A stretch of 64,000 nt of DNA, taken from positions 1,612,001-1,676,000 of the forward strand of contig NZ_CP025815.1 of the NCBI RefSeq assembly GCF_003352045.1, in the 5' to 3' direction. The notes beneath the pieces were generated by a model. It made no database searches and was not told the DNA's origin. It worked only from the letters and a program-made list of their open reading frames with translations. Every line of letters starts with the position of its first letter. Within the stretch, counting starts at the first letter, position 1. Shown here piece after piece: positions 44,691 through 54,021 of the stretch. The position numbers and the translations under genes were made by a program. The stretch comes from Sulfitobacter sp. JL08 (GTDB lineage Bacteria; Pseudomonadota; Alphaproteobacteria; Rhodobacterales; Rhodobacteraceae).

Positions 44691-45572
44691 ATGGATTGGA
44701 AATCGCTTCCCGCCTTTCTGGCTGTAGCCCGTGCCGGATCGCTGCGCGGCGCGGCGGAACAATCCTAGGGCACCCACGCCACGATCCGACGCCAGATCGA
44801 AGCGCTGGAAGCGCGGCTTGGAACGCAGTTGTTCCGGCGCGGAACCGTAGGCCTGCGCCTGACCGAGTCGGGGCGTGCGCTGTTGCCTCAGGCGCTGGAG
44901 GCCGAGGCGGCGCTGCTTAAAGGGTTCAACGCTGTGCAAGGGCTTGACCGAGAGGCGGCAGGGCGCATTCGCGTGGCGGCGGATCCGATGACGGCCCATT
45001 ATCTGCTGGCACCTGTTTTGGCTGAATTTGCGCTGCTTTATCCGGAAATCGAAATCGACCTGAACCTGTCATATGGCATCACGTCCATCGCGCGGCTGGA
45101 AACTGACGTATCGATCCGCCATACCCGCAAGGTCGAAGACGATGTAGTGGGGCGCAAGCTTTTTCCGCTGGCCATCGGCACCTATGCGGCTGCTGATTAT
45201 CTGGATCGCATGCTTCCCGTCGCCGGTCCGCAAGGGCAGGGGCTGACCTGGATCGGTTACGGCGAAGTGCCTGAGCTTCTTGAACATATTCGCAATTCGC
45301 CGTTCCCCAAGGCGCGCATCCGCCATAACATTCCCGATCCTGCCATGCATTTGCAGATGGCGCGTGCGGGGGCCGGAATGACAGTGCTGGCGGCATGGGT
45401 TCAGGCCCGGTTTCCCGAATTGCAGCGCGTGCCCGGAACTGCGTTTGACACCAGCAGATCAACATGGGTCCTGCTGCATGGCGATCTTCAGCGGGTGCGC
45501 CGTGTGCGGCTGTTTGTTGATTTTCTGTGCGCCGCGCTTGGCGAAAAGCGGGCCGAATTCATCGGGCGATAA
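44691..45572 (+). pseudogene. LysR-family regulator interrupted by an in-frame TAG
   Basis: The frame opens at ATG 44691 (an adjacent ATG is at 44688) with MDWKSLPAFLAVARAGSLRG, an LTTR helix-turn-helix. A TAG at 44766-44768 ends it after 25 codons. The same frame then continues without another stop to 45572 with GTHATIRRQIEALEARLG and an intact effector domain. Relatives usually have Leu here, so TTG to TAG is the simplest change. A restart at TTG 44829 would lack the DNA-binding helices. It is divergent from the MDR gene by about 110 bp. Confidence 0.82.
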
Positions 45573-45658
45573 GCTGTGCAAGCCGGTCGATTTGGTGCTA
45601 TCGGATCGCAATCTGCTGACCCACCCTACAGCATAACCACGAAGACCGGAGAACCAGC

Positions 45659-47089
45659 ATGAGCTACGCCCTCTATGTCGGCAAGAACCACAGCCGGACA
45701 GGCCACGCATGGCTTGCCGGGTATGGCGATGAACCATCCTCGCACTGGCTGGAGATCGTGCCCGCCGCCGATCATGCAACGGGCACGACGTTCGAGGCCG
45801 GTGTTGGCCCTGATGCCGATATGCCCGGACGCAGAATAACGGTGCCCCGCACCGGCCATGCACTGCGTCATATGCGGGTCAGCTATTCCTACTATCTGGG
45901 TGTGCCTGCGCCGATCACCAACGGCGGAGTGAACGAAGCGGGCGTGGCGGTGCGCGATGTCTGGTCCACGTCTCGGGCCGAATTGCGCGATGTGACGCCA
46001 AAGGATCAGGCGGGGCTGAACTATAGCGATCTTGCGCGGTGCGCATTGGAAAGCGCCACCAGCGCGCGCGGCGCGGTTCAGCTTTGCGCCGCCCTGATCG
46101 CCAGCCATGGCGAGGCGACTTACGGGGGCAACTCTCACATCTTTGCCGATAGCGAGGAGGCCTGGGTGATGATCCAGTTCGCTGGCGGGCAGGGGCTTTG
46201 GGTGGCGGAACGGTTGGGGGCGGACAGTATCCGCGCCGCGCGCCCCGGCTATGTGCTTGAGGTTCCTGTAGACGAACCGGGACATCCTGATTTTCTCTAT
46301 TCGCCAAATTTCGTCAGCTTCGCGCGCGATCAGGGCTGGTATCAGGACGGCAGGTTTGATGCCAACGCGATTTACGGCGATGGCAAGGGCCGCTGGGCCG
46401 GTATCGAATGGATCGAAGAACAGATGCAGGCCCGCGCGGCCCGGCCCGAGAGAATCGGGCTGGACGATATGATCTGGGCCGTCAGAACAGAAAAACTGAC
46501 CGGTGATACGGCAGGGTACGGGCAGGTGGTGCCGCTTCTACCCGCAACCGATCCGGGCCTTGTTCTGATTTGGCACGCTGCGTGTGGTGCGCTGGCCGCG
46601 CCGTTTTCACCTGTGTTTCTGGGTCAGGATGCGATCCCGCCGGAATACGGGCCACACCGTTATCTGACAACCGGCGAATCCCACCGGTTCATGGACATGC
46701 GTAAAGCAGTCAGTGGTGGCGTTGATACGGTTTCATCGGTGCCACAAATGGCCGAGACGACAGTGGGTGCGTTTCAGGAAAGCAAACGCCTGATGTACCT
46801 GATGCAGTTGATCGGCAAGGAAACGATTGCCCCCGTGCATCAGGCTTTTGTCAGACGCGAAACCGGCCTGTCGGAGCTGACGAAGTCACATTTGCGCGTG
46901 GCTGAAACAGCCACGGCTGCCGGATCTGGTACCGATGCAATGGCCGTCCTGACATCGTTTTCCAATGCCGAACTGAAATCAGGTCTGGCTCTTGTGCGTG
47001 ATCTTGCCACCGGTTTGTCGGTTCAGGCCGCCGGACGGTCCGATGTGCTGCCGTCTGATGCGCCTGTGGGTTTCAGCCAGATCTGGTAG
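45659..47089 (+). CDS. Peptidase C69-like (dipeptidase family) protein lacking the N-terminal cysteine
   Basis: A 476-residue protein of the C69/PepD family, recognised by YVGKNHSRTGHAWLAGYGDEPSSHW, TNGGVNEAGVAVRD and GNSHIFADSEEAWVMIQFAGG. Classical C69 enzymes have a Cys nucleophile near residue 2-3; here the start is MSYALYVGKN with no Cys. It may be a non-peptidase member, or use a different nucleophile. GAACCAGCATG context supports the ATG. It is a single gene, 86 bp after the broken LysR. Confidence 0.8.
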   Translation: MSYALYVGKNHSRTGHAWLAGYGDEPSSHWLEIVPAADHATGTTFEAGVGPDADMPGRRITVPRTGHALRHMRVSYSYYLGVPAPITNGGVNEAGVAVRDVWSTSRAELRDVTPKDQAGLNYSDLARCALESATSARGAVQLCAALIASHGEATYGGNSHIFADSEEAWVMIQFAGGQGLWVAERLGADSIRAARPGYVLEVPVDEPGHPDFLYSPNFVSFARDQGWYQDGRFDANAIYGDGKGRWAGIEWIEEQMQARAARPERIGLDDMIWAVRTEKLTGDTAGYGQVVPLLPATDPGLVLIWHAACGALAAPFSPVFLGQDAIPPEYGPHRYLTTGESHRFMDMRKAVSGGVDTVSSVPQMAETTVGAFQESKRLMYLMQLIGKETIAPVHQAFVRRETGLSELTKSHLRVAETATAAGSGTDAMAVLTSFSNAELKSGLALVRDLATGLSVQAAGRSDVLPSDAPVGFSQIW

Positions 47090-47122
47090 CGCGCGGCCGG
47101 GCACGGTGTCGGGCGTTTCGCA

Positions 47123-47383
47123 TTACCGCCAAAATCCCTGATGGCGCTCGCGCGCAAGCGTGTTGCATTCGGTGCGCGACAACAGACACAGTGCGTCCTC
47201 TGTGCTTAGACCCTTGCGGCGTGCCCTGTCCCAGACGCGGCGGCATGAGGCGGGCGACCAAGGCAGCACGGCATCGGCCAGCCAGCTTCGCAAATCTGCA
47301 GGCAGGGCATCATACGCGCGCATGTGATCGTCTGGTCTGCGCCTGCGTTTAAGGGTGGTGGTTCCCAGATTGCCTGACATCAT
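47123..47383 (-). CDS. Small basic protein (DUF6525-like)
   Basis: An 86-residue Arg-rich soluble protein with the line MRAYDALPADLRSWLADAVLPWSP, seen in short roseobacter proteins annotated as DUF6525. ATG 47383 makes an ATGA overlap with the end of the DUF1826 reading frame; a second ATG follows at 47380. No function is known. It is the last gene after cobW and DUF1826 and should share their Zur control. Confidence 0.7.
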   Translation of the reverse strand: MMSGNLGTTTLKRRRRPDDHMRAYDALPADLRSWLADAVLPWSPASCRRVWDRARRKGLSTEDALCLLSRTECNTLARERHQGFWR

Positions 47384-48012
47384 GCCTGTTTCGGATCGGT
47401 AATCGGGTCCAGCACCAGCACCAGCCGCGTTTCGCCTGTCGCTTCGATCGGGGGCGAACGATGCAAAAGGCGGGATGCCGGGTGTTCCGGCCACTGCGAT
47501 CCGCGCAGAACAACCGGACAGCCGGTCGGAACCGTAAACACGCGGTTTGGTTCGCTGCCATTAACCGACGTGCCGTATTGCGTACCGGTTCAGCGATACG
47601 TGCAGATCAGCCGCGCCGACAGACGGTCGATGTGGAATTTCCGACAGGCATTTGTTGTAACCCGCTCCAGACGAATTTGCAGGGACGGTGCGCGCATCGG
47701 CCGTGCAAACATTTCGGCAAGGGCTGCTATGTCCTCGATCAGGTGATCACGCTCGGGGGTGTGGGGTGTCTGGGCGGTTTTGCAGGCCTGACCGATCGCA
47801 TCACGTACCATGCCGGGCTGCAGAACCTGCCGTGCCACAGGCAGCTGCGCCCCGGAAAGCTCATTGATCCATGATTGAACGGCGGGCGGCGTCTGGCGCC
47901 GCCAAATCGCTGCCGCGCAATCTGGCCTGTCGATCATGTTCAGGTCTTCGGGCGTATCGGCAACGCGAACGCCGACCGGCGCAGCTTGCGCAAATGATCG
48001 CGCGAAACTCAT
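47380..48012 (-). pseudogene. DUF1826 protein interrupted by an in-frame TGA
   Basis: The frame starts at ATG 48012 (overlapping the cobW stop) and runs through the DUF1826 region ending in FHIDRLSARLICTYR. A TGA at 47590-47592 follows, where relatives have Gly (GGA to TGA). After it the frame continues unbroken for 69 codons (TGTQYGTSVNGSEPNRVFTV, then LLHRSP and TRLVLVLD) to its own stop at 47380-47382. The HxD, His and Arg positions resemble the metal and 2-oxoglutarate ligands of Fe(II) oxygenases. The truncated product would lose the second His and the Arg. Confidence 0.78.
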
Positions 48013-49238
48013 GCGGCTGCCTGGGCTTTGCGCCAGAGGGGAAAGGGATCGGGCAGGTCGGGCAGGGCATCGGGCGACGCTGCGACATGTTCGGGCACCA
48101 AAGCCGCATCCAGCCGCATCCTGAGGTTCGCCCAGTCGATATCCGCCCCGATAAACACGATTTCCTGCCGCCGGTCGCCCCATGGTTCGCACCAGTGTTG
48201 GGATATGTAACTGCGCGCACTTTCATGATCAGGCCAGCGTTCTTTCGGAACAGAGGCCCACCACGTTCCAAGCGGCTTAATCGAAGATAACGCGCCTGCC
48301 AGCGAAAACTCGGCCACCCATTCCGGCCGTGTTGCGATCCAGAAATGCCCCTTGGCGCGGATCACGCCGGGCAGATCTCCGTTCAGGACTGCCATCACCG
48401 CCTCGGGCGCAAAGGGTTGTAGCGCGCGGTAAACATAGGATGCGACTCCGTATTCTTCGGTTTCGGGGACATGATCGGCAAAGCCATAAAGCTCTTTCGC
48501 CCACATCGGGTGCTCGTGCGCCTTTTCGAAATCGAAAAGACCGGTGTTCAATATGTCACCGGCGGGCACATCCGAATGACTGGTTTCTATGATGCGGGCA
48601 TCGGCGTTAAGGCTGCGAATGATCTTGCGCGCCGCATCAACCTGATGAAGGGCTGCATCTGCGACCTTGTTCAGCACGACGACATCGGCAAACTCGATCT
48701 GTTCGACCAGCAGGTTGACCAGCGTGCGGTCGTCCTCTTCCCCCAGTGTTTCACCGCGATCCCGCAGGAAATCATGGCTGGAATAGTCGCGTAACAGGTT
48801 GACCGCATCGACGACCGTCACCAGCGTATCCAGTCTCGCCACATCCGACAGGCTATCGCCGTTTTCATCGCGGAATTCAAAGGTCGCTGCGACGGGCAGA
48901 GGTTCGGAAATGCCGGTGGATTCGATCAGTAGATAATCAAAGCGCTTTTCAGCCGCCAAACGCCGCACCTCGGCCAGCAGATCGTCGCGCAATGTACAGC
49001 AGATGCAACCGTTTGACATCTCGACCAGTGTTTCGTCTGTCCGTGACAGTGCGGTATCGGCGCGCACCAGATCGGCGTCAATGTTCACTTCGGACATATC
49101 GGTGACAATGACGGCCACGCGCCGTCCTTCACGGTTGTTCAGGACGCGGTTCAACAGCGTTGTTTTTCCTGCTCCCAGAAAACCCGAAAGCACAGTGACC
49201 GGCAGACGGGCGTCCGGGGGTGAGGCGACAGCATCCAT
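48009..49238 (-). CDS. CobW/ZigA-type zinc-related GTPase (COG0523)
   Basis: A 409-residue G3E GTPase: Walker [14 protein letters not shown] near 18-30, DMSEVNID switch region, the metal motif GCICC (C78, C80, C81), VVDAVN and the NKVA base-recognition motif. The C-terminal CobW domain is complete. The ATG at 49238 has AGGAG upstream. A 17-bp Zur-like operator lies 34 bp upstream. Zur-controlled members are thought to deliver zinc to client proteins under starvation. It heads an operon with DUF1826 and DUF6525. Confidence 0.9.
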   Translation of the reverse strand: MDAVASPPDARLPVTVLSGFLGAGKTTLLNRVLNNREGRRVAVIVTDMSEVNIDADLVRADTALSRTDETLVEMSNGCICCTLRDDLLAEVRRLAAEKRFDYLLIESTGISEPLPVAATFEFRDENGDSLSDVARLDTLVTVVDAVNLLRDYSSHDFLRDRGETLGEEDDRTLVNLLVEQIEFADVVVLNKVADAALHQVDAARKIIRSLNADARIIETSHSDVPAGDILNTGLFDFEKAHEHPMWAKELYGFADHVPETEEYGVASYVYRALQPFAPEAVMAVLNGDLPGVIRAKGHFWIATRPEWVAEFSLAGALSSIKPLGTWWASVPKERWPDHESARSYISQHWCEPWGDRRQEIVFIGADIDWANLRMRLDAALVPEHVAASPDALPDLPDPFPLWRKAQAAA

Positions 49239-49271
49239 TTCTAGGACTCCTGAGTGATCGTGATTCGTGCA

Positions 49272-49288
49272 ATGTAATGACATAACAT
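49272..49288. promoter_or_regulatory. Zur-box-like operator upstream of cobW
   Basis: ATGTAATGACATAACAT is a 17-bp near-palindrome: 14 of 17 positions agree with its reverse complement. Its core GTAATGACATAAC fits GTRATnnnATRAC, shared with two sites in the znuA-zur gap. It lies 34 bp before the cobW start. Confidence 0.75.
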
Positions 49289-49482
49289 CAAGTGTTCGAA
49301 AAGAACAAAACCTGACGACTTTTGCGGTAACTTCATTCATTGGCACGGCGCGGAAGGACAAACCCCGGCTGGCATCATAACCTTGCCGGCACCCACTACG
49401 GGCACCGGCATGGCATGGTGTTTTGAAGGCAGGCGTTTCGCAGCGCCATGACCGGCTGCGAACGCCGCCTAGGTTCAAAGCC

Positions 49483-50514
49483 TCACAGGCATCCGGCAAG
49501 GTTGGATGCAAGATTGCGCATCAGTTGCGGATAAAGCGCCGGACCGAGTTCGATATCCGAGCCGAGGGGATCAATGATGGCGGTGCTGGCCTGCGTTCCA
49601 TCAAGTACGGTTGCCACCATGTCCGGATTGAACTGCGGTTCGGCCAGAACGCAGTCAATGCCTTGCTCTGCGATACGGGCCTGAATTTCGGTGATCCGGG
49701 CAGGGCCGGGATCAGACGCATCGCTGATCGAAATCGCCCCCGAAGCAGGAAAATCGAAATCGGTTTCGAAATACTGGTAGGCATCATGGAACACGATAAA
49801 TTGACCGCCCCGAACAGGATCAAGCACCGCCCTGATTTCACCGTTCAGCGCCTCGATCTCACCCCGTGCCGCAGCGGCGTTTGCAAAATAGGTTCCCGCA
49901 TTTTCCGGATCGGCGGCGGACAGTTGCCCTGCGATCAAGTTAAGCCATGTCGCGGCATTCTGCGTCGACAACCAGGCGTGCGGGTCGTGTTCGCCATGTG
50001 CATGATCATGATCGGCGTGGTCCTTGTCGTCATGCGCCTTTTCTTCATCGGCGTGTGCTTCATCCGCATGATCGTGCTCGTCCTTATGATCATGCTCGTC
50101 CGCATGATCGTGCTCATCCTTGTGATCGTCCTCGTCGTCATGGTCATGGGCTTCGAAAAGCGCGCCTTCGCGAAACTCCAGAAGCATCGTTCCATCCGCT
50201 TCCAGAAGCTCGGTCACGGCAGCATCCTTGGCAAGCGTCCCAATCGCGTCGTGCAGCCAGGGCGTCAGGTCTTCCCCGATCCAGACCACAAGATCGGCCT
50301 CTTGCAGGGCGGATGCCTCGGACGGGCGCAGGGAATATTCGTGCGGGCTTGCCCCGGGTTGCACGATCAGATCAGGAGTGCCGACGCCCTGCATCACACG
50401 CGCCACCAATGAATGAACCGGCGCGATATCAACTGCAACGCGCGGCACATCGGCAATTGCCGTTCCACTAAGCAGCGCCCCTGTAAGCGAGAGGGGCAGG
50501 AGTAATCTGGACAT
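49483..50514 (-). CDS. znuA: Periplasmic zinc-binding protein ZnuA
   Basis: A 343-residue cluster A-I receptor with a signal peptide cleaved near residue 22. Zinc ligands expected for ZnuA are evident in [10 protein letters not shown] (H58), DPHAW (H179) and [10 protein letters not shown] His/Asp-rich loop with about 17 His lies at 123-179, as in other ZnuA proteins. The ATG at 50514 has GGAGG upstream; the frame extending to 50577 overlaps the promoter. A Zur-like box is 11 bp upstream of the start. Confidence 0.94.
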   Translation of the reverse strand: MSRLLLPLSLTGALLSGTAIADVPRVAVDIAPVHSLVARVMQGVGTPDLIVQPGASPHEYSLRPSEASALQEADLVVWIGEDLTPWLHDAIGTLAKDAAVTELLEADGTMLLEFREGALFEAHDHDDEDDHKDEHDHADEHDHKDEHDHADEAHADEEKAHDDKDHADHDHAHGEHDPHAWLSTQNAATWLNLIAGQLSAADPENAGTYFANAAAARGEIEALNGEIRAVLDPVRGGQFIVFHDAYQYFETDFDFPASGAISISDASDPGPARITEIQARIAEQGIDCVLAEPQFNPDMVATVLDGTQASTAIIDPLGSDIELGPALYPQLMRNLASNLAGCL

Positions 50515-50524
50515 CGGGTCCTCC

Positions 50525-50541
50525 ATGTGATTGTATAACAT
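50525..50541. promoter_or_regulatory. Zur-box-like operator between znuA and zur (znuA side)
   Basis: ATGTGATTGTATAACAT has outer arms ATGT/ACAT and the core GTGATTGTATAAC (50527-50539), matching the GTRATnnnATRAC pattern of the cobW site. It lies 11 bp before the znuA start. Confidence 0.75.
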
Positions 50542-50560
50542 CGCATCCCTCTTATGAGAA

Positions 50561-50577
50561 ACGTGATAACATGACAA
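50561..50577. promoter_or_regulatory. Zur-box-like operator overlapping the zur start codon
   Basis: The core GTGATAACATGAC (50563-50575) matches GTRATnnnATRAC but the outer arms are degenerate. It covers the zur ATG at 50571. Its core starts 36 bp from that of the znuA-side box, so both divergent transcripts could be repressed together. It could be a weaker autoregulatory site. Confidence 0.55.
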
Positions 50578-51089
50578 GTAGTGTTCCGAACGCGCCGCAA
50601 GACGCGACCGCCCCGGTGGGGTTCGTGCGTCACGACCACGCCGTTTGCGTGACGGAAGGACTGGCCGCCGCCGAAAAGCGCTGTGCTGAAAAGGGTCTTC
50701 GGTTCACGCCGGTGCGCAGAAAAGTCCTTGAAATCCTGTTGCAGGAACATCGTGCGCTTGGCGCCTATGTCATTCTGGACCGGTTGCGCGAAGAAGGGTT
50801 CGGATCACAGCCGCCTGTGGCCTATCGCGCGCTTGATTTCCTTGTGGCCCATGGCTTTGCGCACAAGATCGAACGGCTGAATGCGTTTGTCGCCTGTTCG
50901 CATCCCGGCGAAACCCATGCACCTGCCTTCATGATCTGCCGCCTGTGCGAATCGGTGGCCGAGGCGAATTCAACACCGGCGCGGGGGGCTTTGGGCGCGG
51001 CTGCGCGGGCAACCGGTTTCCGGATCGAACAGACCGTTGTCGAGGCCGAAGGCGTCTGTCCTTCCTGTGCGGAAAAGGCGGACGCATGA
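50571..51089 (+). CDS. zur: Zinc uptake regulator Zur (Fur family)
   Basis: A 172-residue Fur-family repressor: winged helix with GLRFTPVRRKVLEILL near 42-57 and structural zinc CxxC pairs at C123/C126 and C163/C166. An N-terminal His/Cys segment (RHDHAVC) is present. The location beside znuA and znuCB identifies it as Zur rather than Fur. It is divergent from znuA and its start codon overlaps a predicted Zur box, suggesting autoregulation. Confidence 0.92.
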   Translation: MTSSVPNAPQDATAPVGFVRHDHAVCVTEGLAAAEKRCAEKGLRFTPVRRKVLEILLQEHRALGAYVILDRLREEGFGSQPPVAYRALDFLVAHGFAHKIERLNAFVACSHPGETHAPAFMICRLCESVAEANSTPARGALGAAARATGFRIEQTVVEAEGVCPSCAEKADA

Positions 51090-51856
51090 GCCTTGTCGAG
51101 GTTGAAAACCTGAGCGTCAGTTACGGTGCGAAAGCGGTATTGGCGCACGTGACGCTGATGATCGAACCGGGCGAGATTGTAACCATCGTCGGTCCGAACG
51201 GATCGGGCAAGACCAGCCTGCTGCGTGCGATCATCGGCGCGGTCAAGCCGTCGCGCGGGCGGGTCACTTATGGTAAAAACGTCAGGCTGGGATATGTGCC
51301 CCAGAAGCTGCATATCGATCCGACGCTGCCGATGACCGTGGCGCGGTTCTTGCGGTTGCCCGGCGGTGTTGCCGCTGAAGCCATTAATGACGCGCTGGCA
51401 AAGGCGGGGGTTCCGGACCTGTCTGACACACAGATGTCGCAGCTTTCGGGCGGACAGTTTCAGCGTGTTCTGTTGGCCCGCGCGCTGATTGGACGACCTG
51501 ACCTGTTGTTGCTGGACGAAGCAACCCAAGGGCTGGACCAGCCGGGATCGGCGGCGTTTTACCGTCAGATCGAACAGGTCCGCCGCGACACCGGCTGTGC
51601 TGTCCTGATGATCAGCCACGAGTTGCACGTGGTGATGAGCGCGTCTGACAGGGTGGTCTGCCTGAACGGCCATGTCTGCTGCGAAGGTACACCCGAAGTG
51701 GTCGCGTCGGCCCCGGAATACCGCGCCTTGTTCGGCTCGGGTACCCTGGGCGCGCTGGCGCTTTACCGGCATGATCACGATCATAATCATGACCACGGGC
51801 ACGACCACGACCATACCCACGACCAAAAACACGATCACACGGAAGCCGCTGAATAA
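51086..51856 (+). CDS. znuC: Zinc ABC transporter ATP-binding protein ZnuC with His-rich tail
   Basis: A 256-residue ATPase: Walker A GPNGSGKT at 36-43, signature LSGGQFQR, Walker B LLLLDEA. Its ATG overlaps the zur stop by four bases. The last 30 residues (227-256) are dominated by His-Asp repeats (ten His), an unusual extension that could bind zinc in the cytoplasm and report supply. It works with ZnuA and ZnuB. Confidence 0.93.
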   Translation: MSLVEVENLSVSYGAKAVLAHVTLMIEPGEIVTIVGPNGSGKTSLLRAIIGAVKPSRGRVTYGKNVRLGYVPQKLHIDPTLPMTVARFLRLPGGVAAEAINDALAKAGVPDLSDTQMSQLSGGQFQRVLLARALIGRPDLLLLDEATQGLDQPGSAAFYRQIEQVRRDTGCAVLMISHELHVVMSASDRVVCLNGHVCCEGTPEVVASAPEYRALFGSGTLGALALYRHDHDHNHDHGHDHDHTHDQKHDHTEAAE

Positions 51857-52650
51857 TGTTGGATGATTTCATGGTGCGCGCGACGCTGGCCGGGATCGGT
51901 GTCGCGCTGGCTGCGGCCCCGCTGGGCTGTTTCGTTGTATGGCGGCGCATGGCGTATTTCGGCGATGCAACCGCCCATGCCGCCATATTGGGGGTCGCTC
52001 TTTCTCTGGCTCTGTCGATTTCCGTTTTCGCCGGGGCAATGGTGGTCGCGCTTTTGATGGCGCTGACGGTCAACCTGCTGACGGGGCGGGGCTATGCCAT
52101 GGATACATTGCTGGGCGTTCTGGCCCATTCGGCTCTGGCTTTCGGGTTGGTGGCCGTGTCGTTTCTGTCCGGCATCCGGATCGATCTGATGGCGTATCTG
52201 TTCGGTGATATCCTTGCCGTGTCGCGCATGGATCTTGCGGTGATCTGGGGCGGGGCGGCTTTGGTCGTTGCCCTTGTCGGCTGGCGCTGGTCCGCCCTTC
52301 TGACCGCCACACTGAACGAGGATCTGGCCCATGCCAGCGGTATTGATCCAAGGCGCGAACAACTTGTGCTGACGCTGGCGCTGGCCATTACCGTTGCTGT
52401 CGCGATCAAGGTGGTTGGCGTGCTTCTGATCGCCGCCATGCTGATCATCCCTGCCGCTGCCGCAAGACCGCTTAGCCGCACGCCCGAAAACATGGCGTTG
52501 GTGGCGGCAGGTATCGGCAGCCTTTCGGCTTTGGTCGGGCTGAGGGCGGCCTATGTTCTGGACACACCGGCGGGGCCGTCCATTGTCTGCGTCGCTGCCC
52601 TGATCTTTGCCACACTCAGCCTTGCTGGCCGCGTCCGTGCCGCGACATGA
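51856..52650 (+). CDS. znuB: Zinc ABC transporter permease ZnuB
   Basis: A 264-residue ABC-3 family permease with about seven to eight membrane helices and lines GVALAAAPLGCFVVWRRMAYFGDATAHA and IAAMLIIPAAAARPL. It starts at the last base of the znuC stop. It is the inner-membrane channel for zinc. Confidence 0.93.
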   Translation: MLDDFMVRATLAGIGVALAAAPLGCFVVWRRMAYFGDATAHAAILGVALSLALSISVFAGAMVVALLMALTVNLLTGRGYAMDTLLGVLAHSALAFGLVAVSFLSGIRIDLMAYLFGDILAVSRMDLAVIWGGAALVVALVGWRWSALLTATLNEDLAHASGIDPRREQLVLTLALAITVAVAIKVVGVLLIAAMLIIPAAAARPLSRTPENMALVAAGIGSLSALVGLRAAYVLDTPAGPSIVCVAALIFATLSLAGRVRAAT

Positions 52651-52693
52651 AGACCTGATTCCCACATTTGCTGTTCAACAAGGAGATACCAAG

Positions 52694-53296
52694 ATGAATA
52701 AAACATCGCTTATGATTGCCCTGATGGCGCCGTCCATGCTTTTTGCGCAGGAAACACGCGATCTCGGTGCCCACGAACACGGCCATTCTGCTCTGAACAT
52801 CGCCATAGAAAACGGCCAGATCGCAATGGAGCTGGAAGCCCCCGGCGCCGATATTGTCGGGTTCGAGTACGCCGCTGAAACAGCCGAGGATCGCGCCAAA
52901 CTTGACACCGCGATTGCCACCTTGTCCAAGCCGTTGTCGCTGTTCGTGCTGCCGGCCGCCGCGGGTTGCACCGTCACATCTTCTAGCGCGGGTCTGATAG
53001 ACGGGCATCATGATGATCATGATGACCACGCAAATGACGATCACGCTAAGGAAGAAGGCGACGATCATGCACATGACGATCACGCCAAGGAAGAAGAGGC
53101 AGGCCATACAGAGTTTCACGCCGAATATCTGCTGACCTGTGCTGATCCGAGCGCGGTCAACCGCATCGAATTTGCGTTCTTCGAAGCTTTCCCGAACGCG
53201 CAAGAGGTTGAGGTGCAGATGATTTCGGACAAGGGTTCGCAAGGTTTCGAAGTGGAACGGGATGCACCGGTTCTTGATCTGTCGGGACTGATCTGA
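52694..53296 (+). CDS. zrgA: ZrgA-like zinc-binding periplasmic protein (DUF2796)
   Basis: A 200-residue exported protein: short signal peptide cleaved near 19, the DUF2796 opening GAHEHGHSALNIAIENGQIAMELEAPG, and a His/Asp-rich loop at 104-142 with a repeated DDHAKEE unit. DUF2796 proteins are ZrgA of the Zur-regulated zrgABCDE zinc system described in Vibrio cholerae. An AAGGAGAT site precedes the ATG. It begins the second transport module after znuB. Confidence 0.85.
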   Translation: MNKTSLMIALMAPSMLFAQETRDLGAHEHGHSALNIAIENGQIAMELEAPGADIVGFEYAAETAEDRAKLDTAIATLSKPLSLFVLPAAAGCTVTSSSAGLIDGHHDDHDDHANDDHAKEEGDDHAHDDHAKEEEAGHTEFHAEYLLTCADPSAVNRIEFAFFEAFPNAQEVEVQMISDKGSQGFEVERDAPVLDLSGLI

Positions 53297-53307
53297 CGAG
53301 GATCGCG

Positions 53308-54021
53308 GTGAACGACGCCGATACCAATCTTGCACTGGTTCTTGATCAGGTTGCATTTCACTGGGCCGGACGCGATGCGTTCGGCCTCAGGGTTCCGGAT
53401 TTTCGCATCGCGCAGGGCGAACGCGTTTTGCTGCTGGGCGAAAGTGGATCGGGCAAGTCGACCCTTCTGTCGCTGATCTGCGGTATCAATGCACCTCAAG
53501 ACGGATCGATCCGCGTGGACGGAACCGAGATATCTGTAATGCGCCCCGCCGCGCGCGACCGCTTTCGGGCAGAAAGCATCGGTATCGTGTTCCAGCAGTT
53601 CAACCTGCTTCCCTATGCCTCGCCGATTGACAATATCCTTCTGCCGCTGCGCTTTGCCCCAACGCGCCGGGCCCGCGCGGGGGATGCACGTGCTGCCGCG
53701 CTTGATCTGACCGACGCGCTTGGCCTGTCGCGCGATATCATTTTGTCGTCCACTGCCAACAGGCTGAGTGTCGGCCAGCAACAGCGGGTTGCTGTCGCGC
53801 GGGCACTGATCGGTGCGCCGTCGCTGATTGTCGCTGACGAACCGACATCCGCCCTTGATGCCGGCGCGCAGGCCAGTTTTCTTGATCTGCTTTTTGCGCA
53901 ATGCGCCGCTGCGGGATCGACCCTGTTGATGGTCAGCCATGATGAACGGCTTGCGCCCCGGTTTGATCGCAGCGTTCGCATGGAAGACATTGCCGTTCTG
54001 ACGCGCGAGGCCGCCGCATGA
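53308..54021 (+). CDS. zrgB: Zrg-type ABC transporter ATP-binding protein (LolD/MacB-like)
   Basis: A 237-residue ATPase of the LolD/MacB group: Walker A GESGSGKS near 44-51, signature LSVGQQQR and Walker B LIVADEPTSALD. The start is a GTG. It overlaps the FtsX-like permease by four bases. Position after the DUF2796 gene equals that of ZrgB. Confidence 0.85.
   Translation: MNDADTNLALVLDQVAFHWAGRDAFGLRVPDFRIAQGERVLLLGESGSGKSTLLSLICGINAPQDGSIRVDGTEISVMRPAARDRFRAESIGIVFQQFNLLPYASPIDNILLPLRFAPTRRARAGDARAAALDLTDALGLSRDIILSSTANRLSVGQQQRVAVARALIGAPSLIVADEPTSALDAGAQASFLDLLFAQCAAAGSTLLMVSHDERLAPRFDRSVRMEDIAVLTREAAA

Noticed and set aside
47590-47592. TGA in DUF1826 read as selenocysteine
   Set aside because: The expected residue is Gly, no hairpin resembling a bacterial SECIS element was seen just after the codon, and no selenoprotein genes are in the window. 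A nonsense change or sequence error is simpler.
51770-51850. Short tandem repeats in the His-rich ends of znuC and zrgA taken as a CRISPR or satellite array
   Set aside because: The repeats are in frame, encode His-Asp runs and are irregular in length; they are coding repeats.
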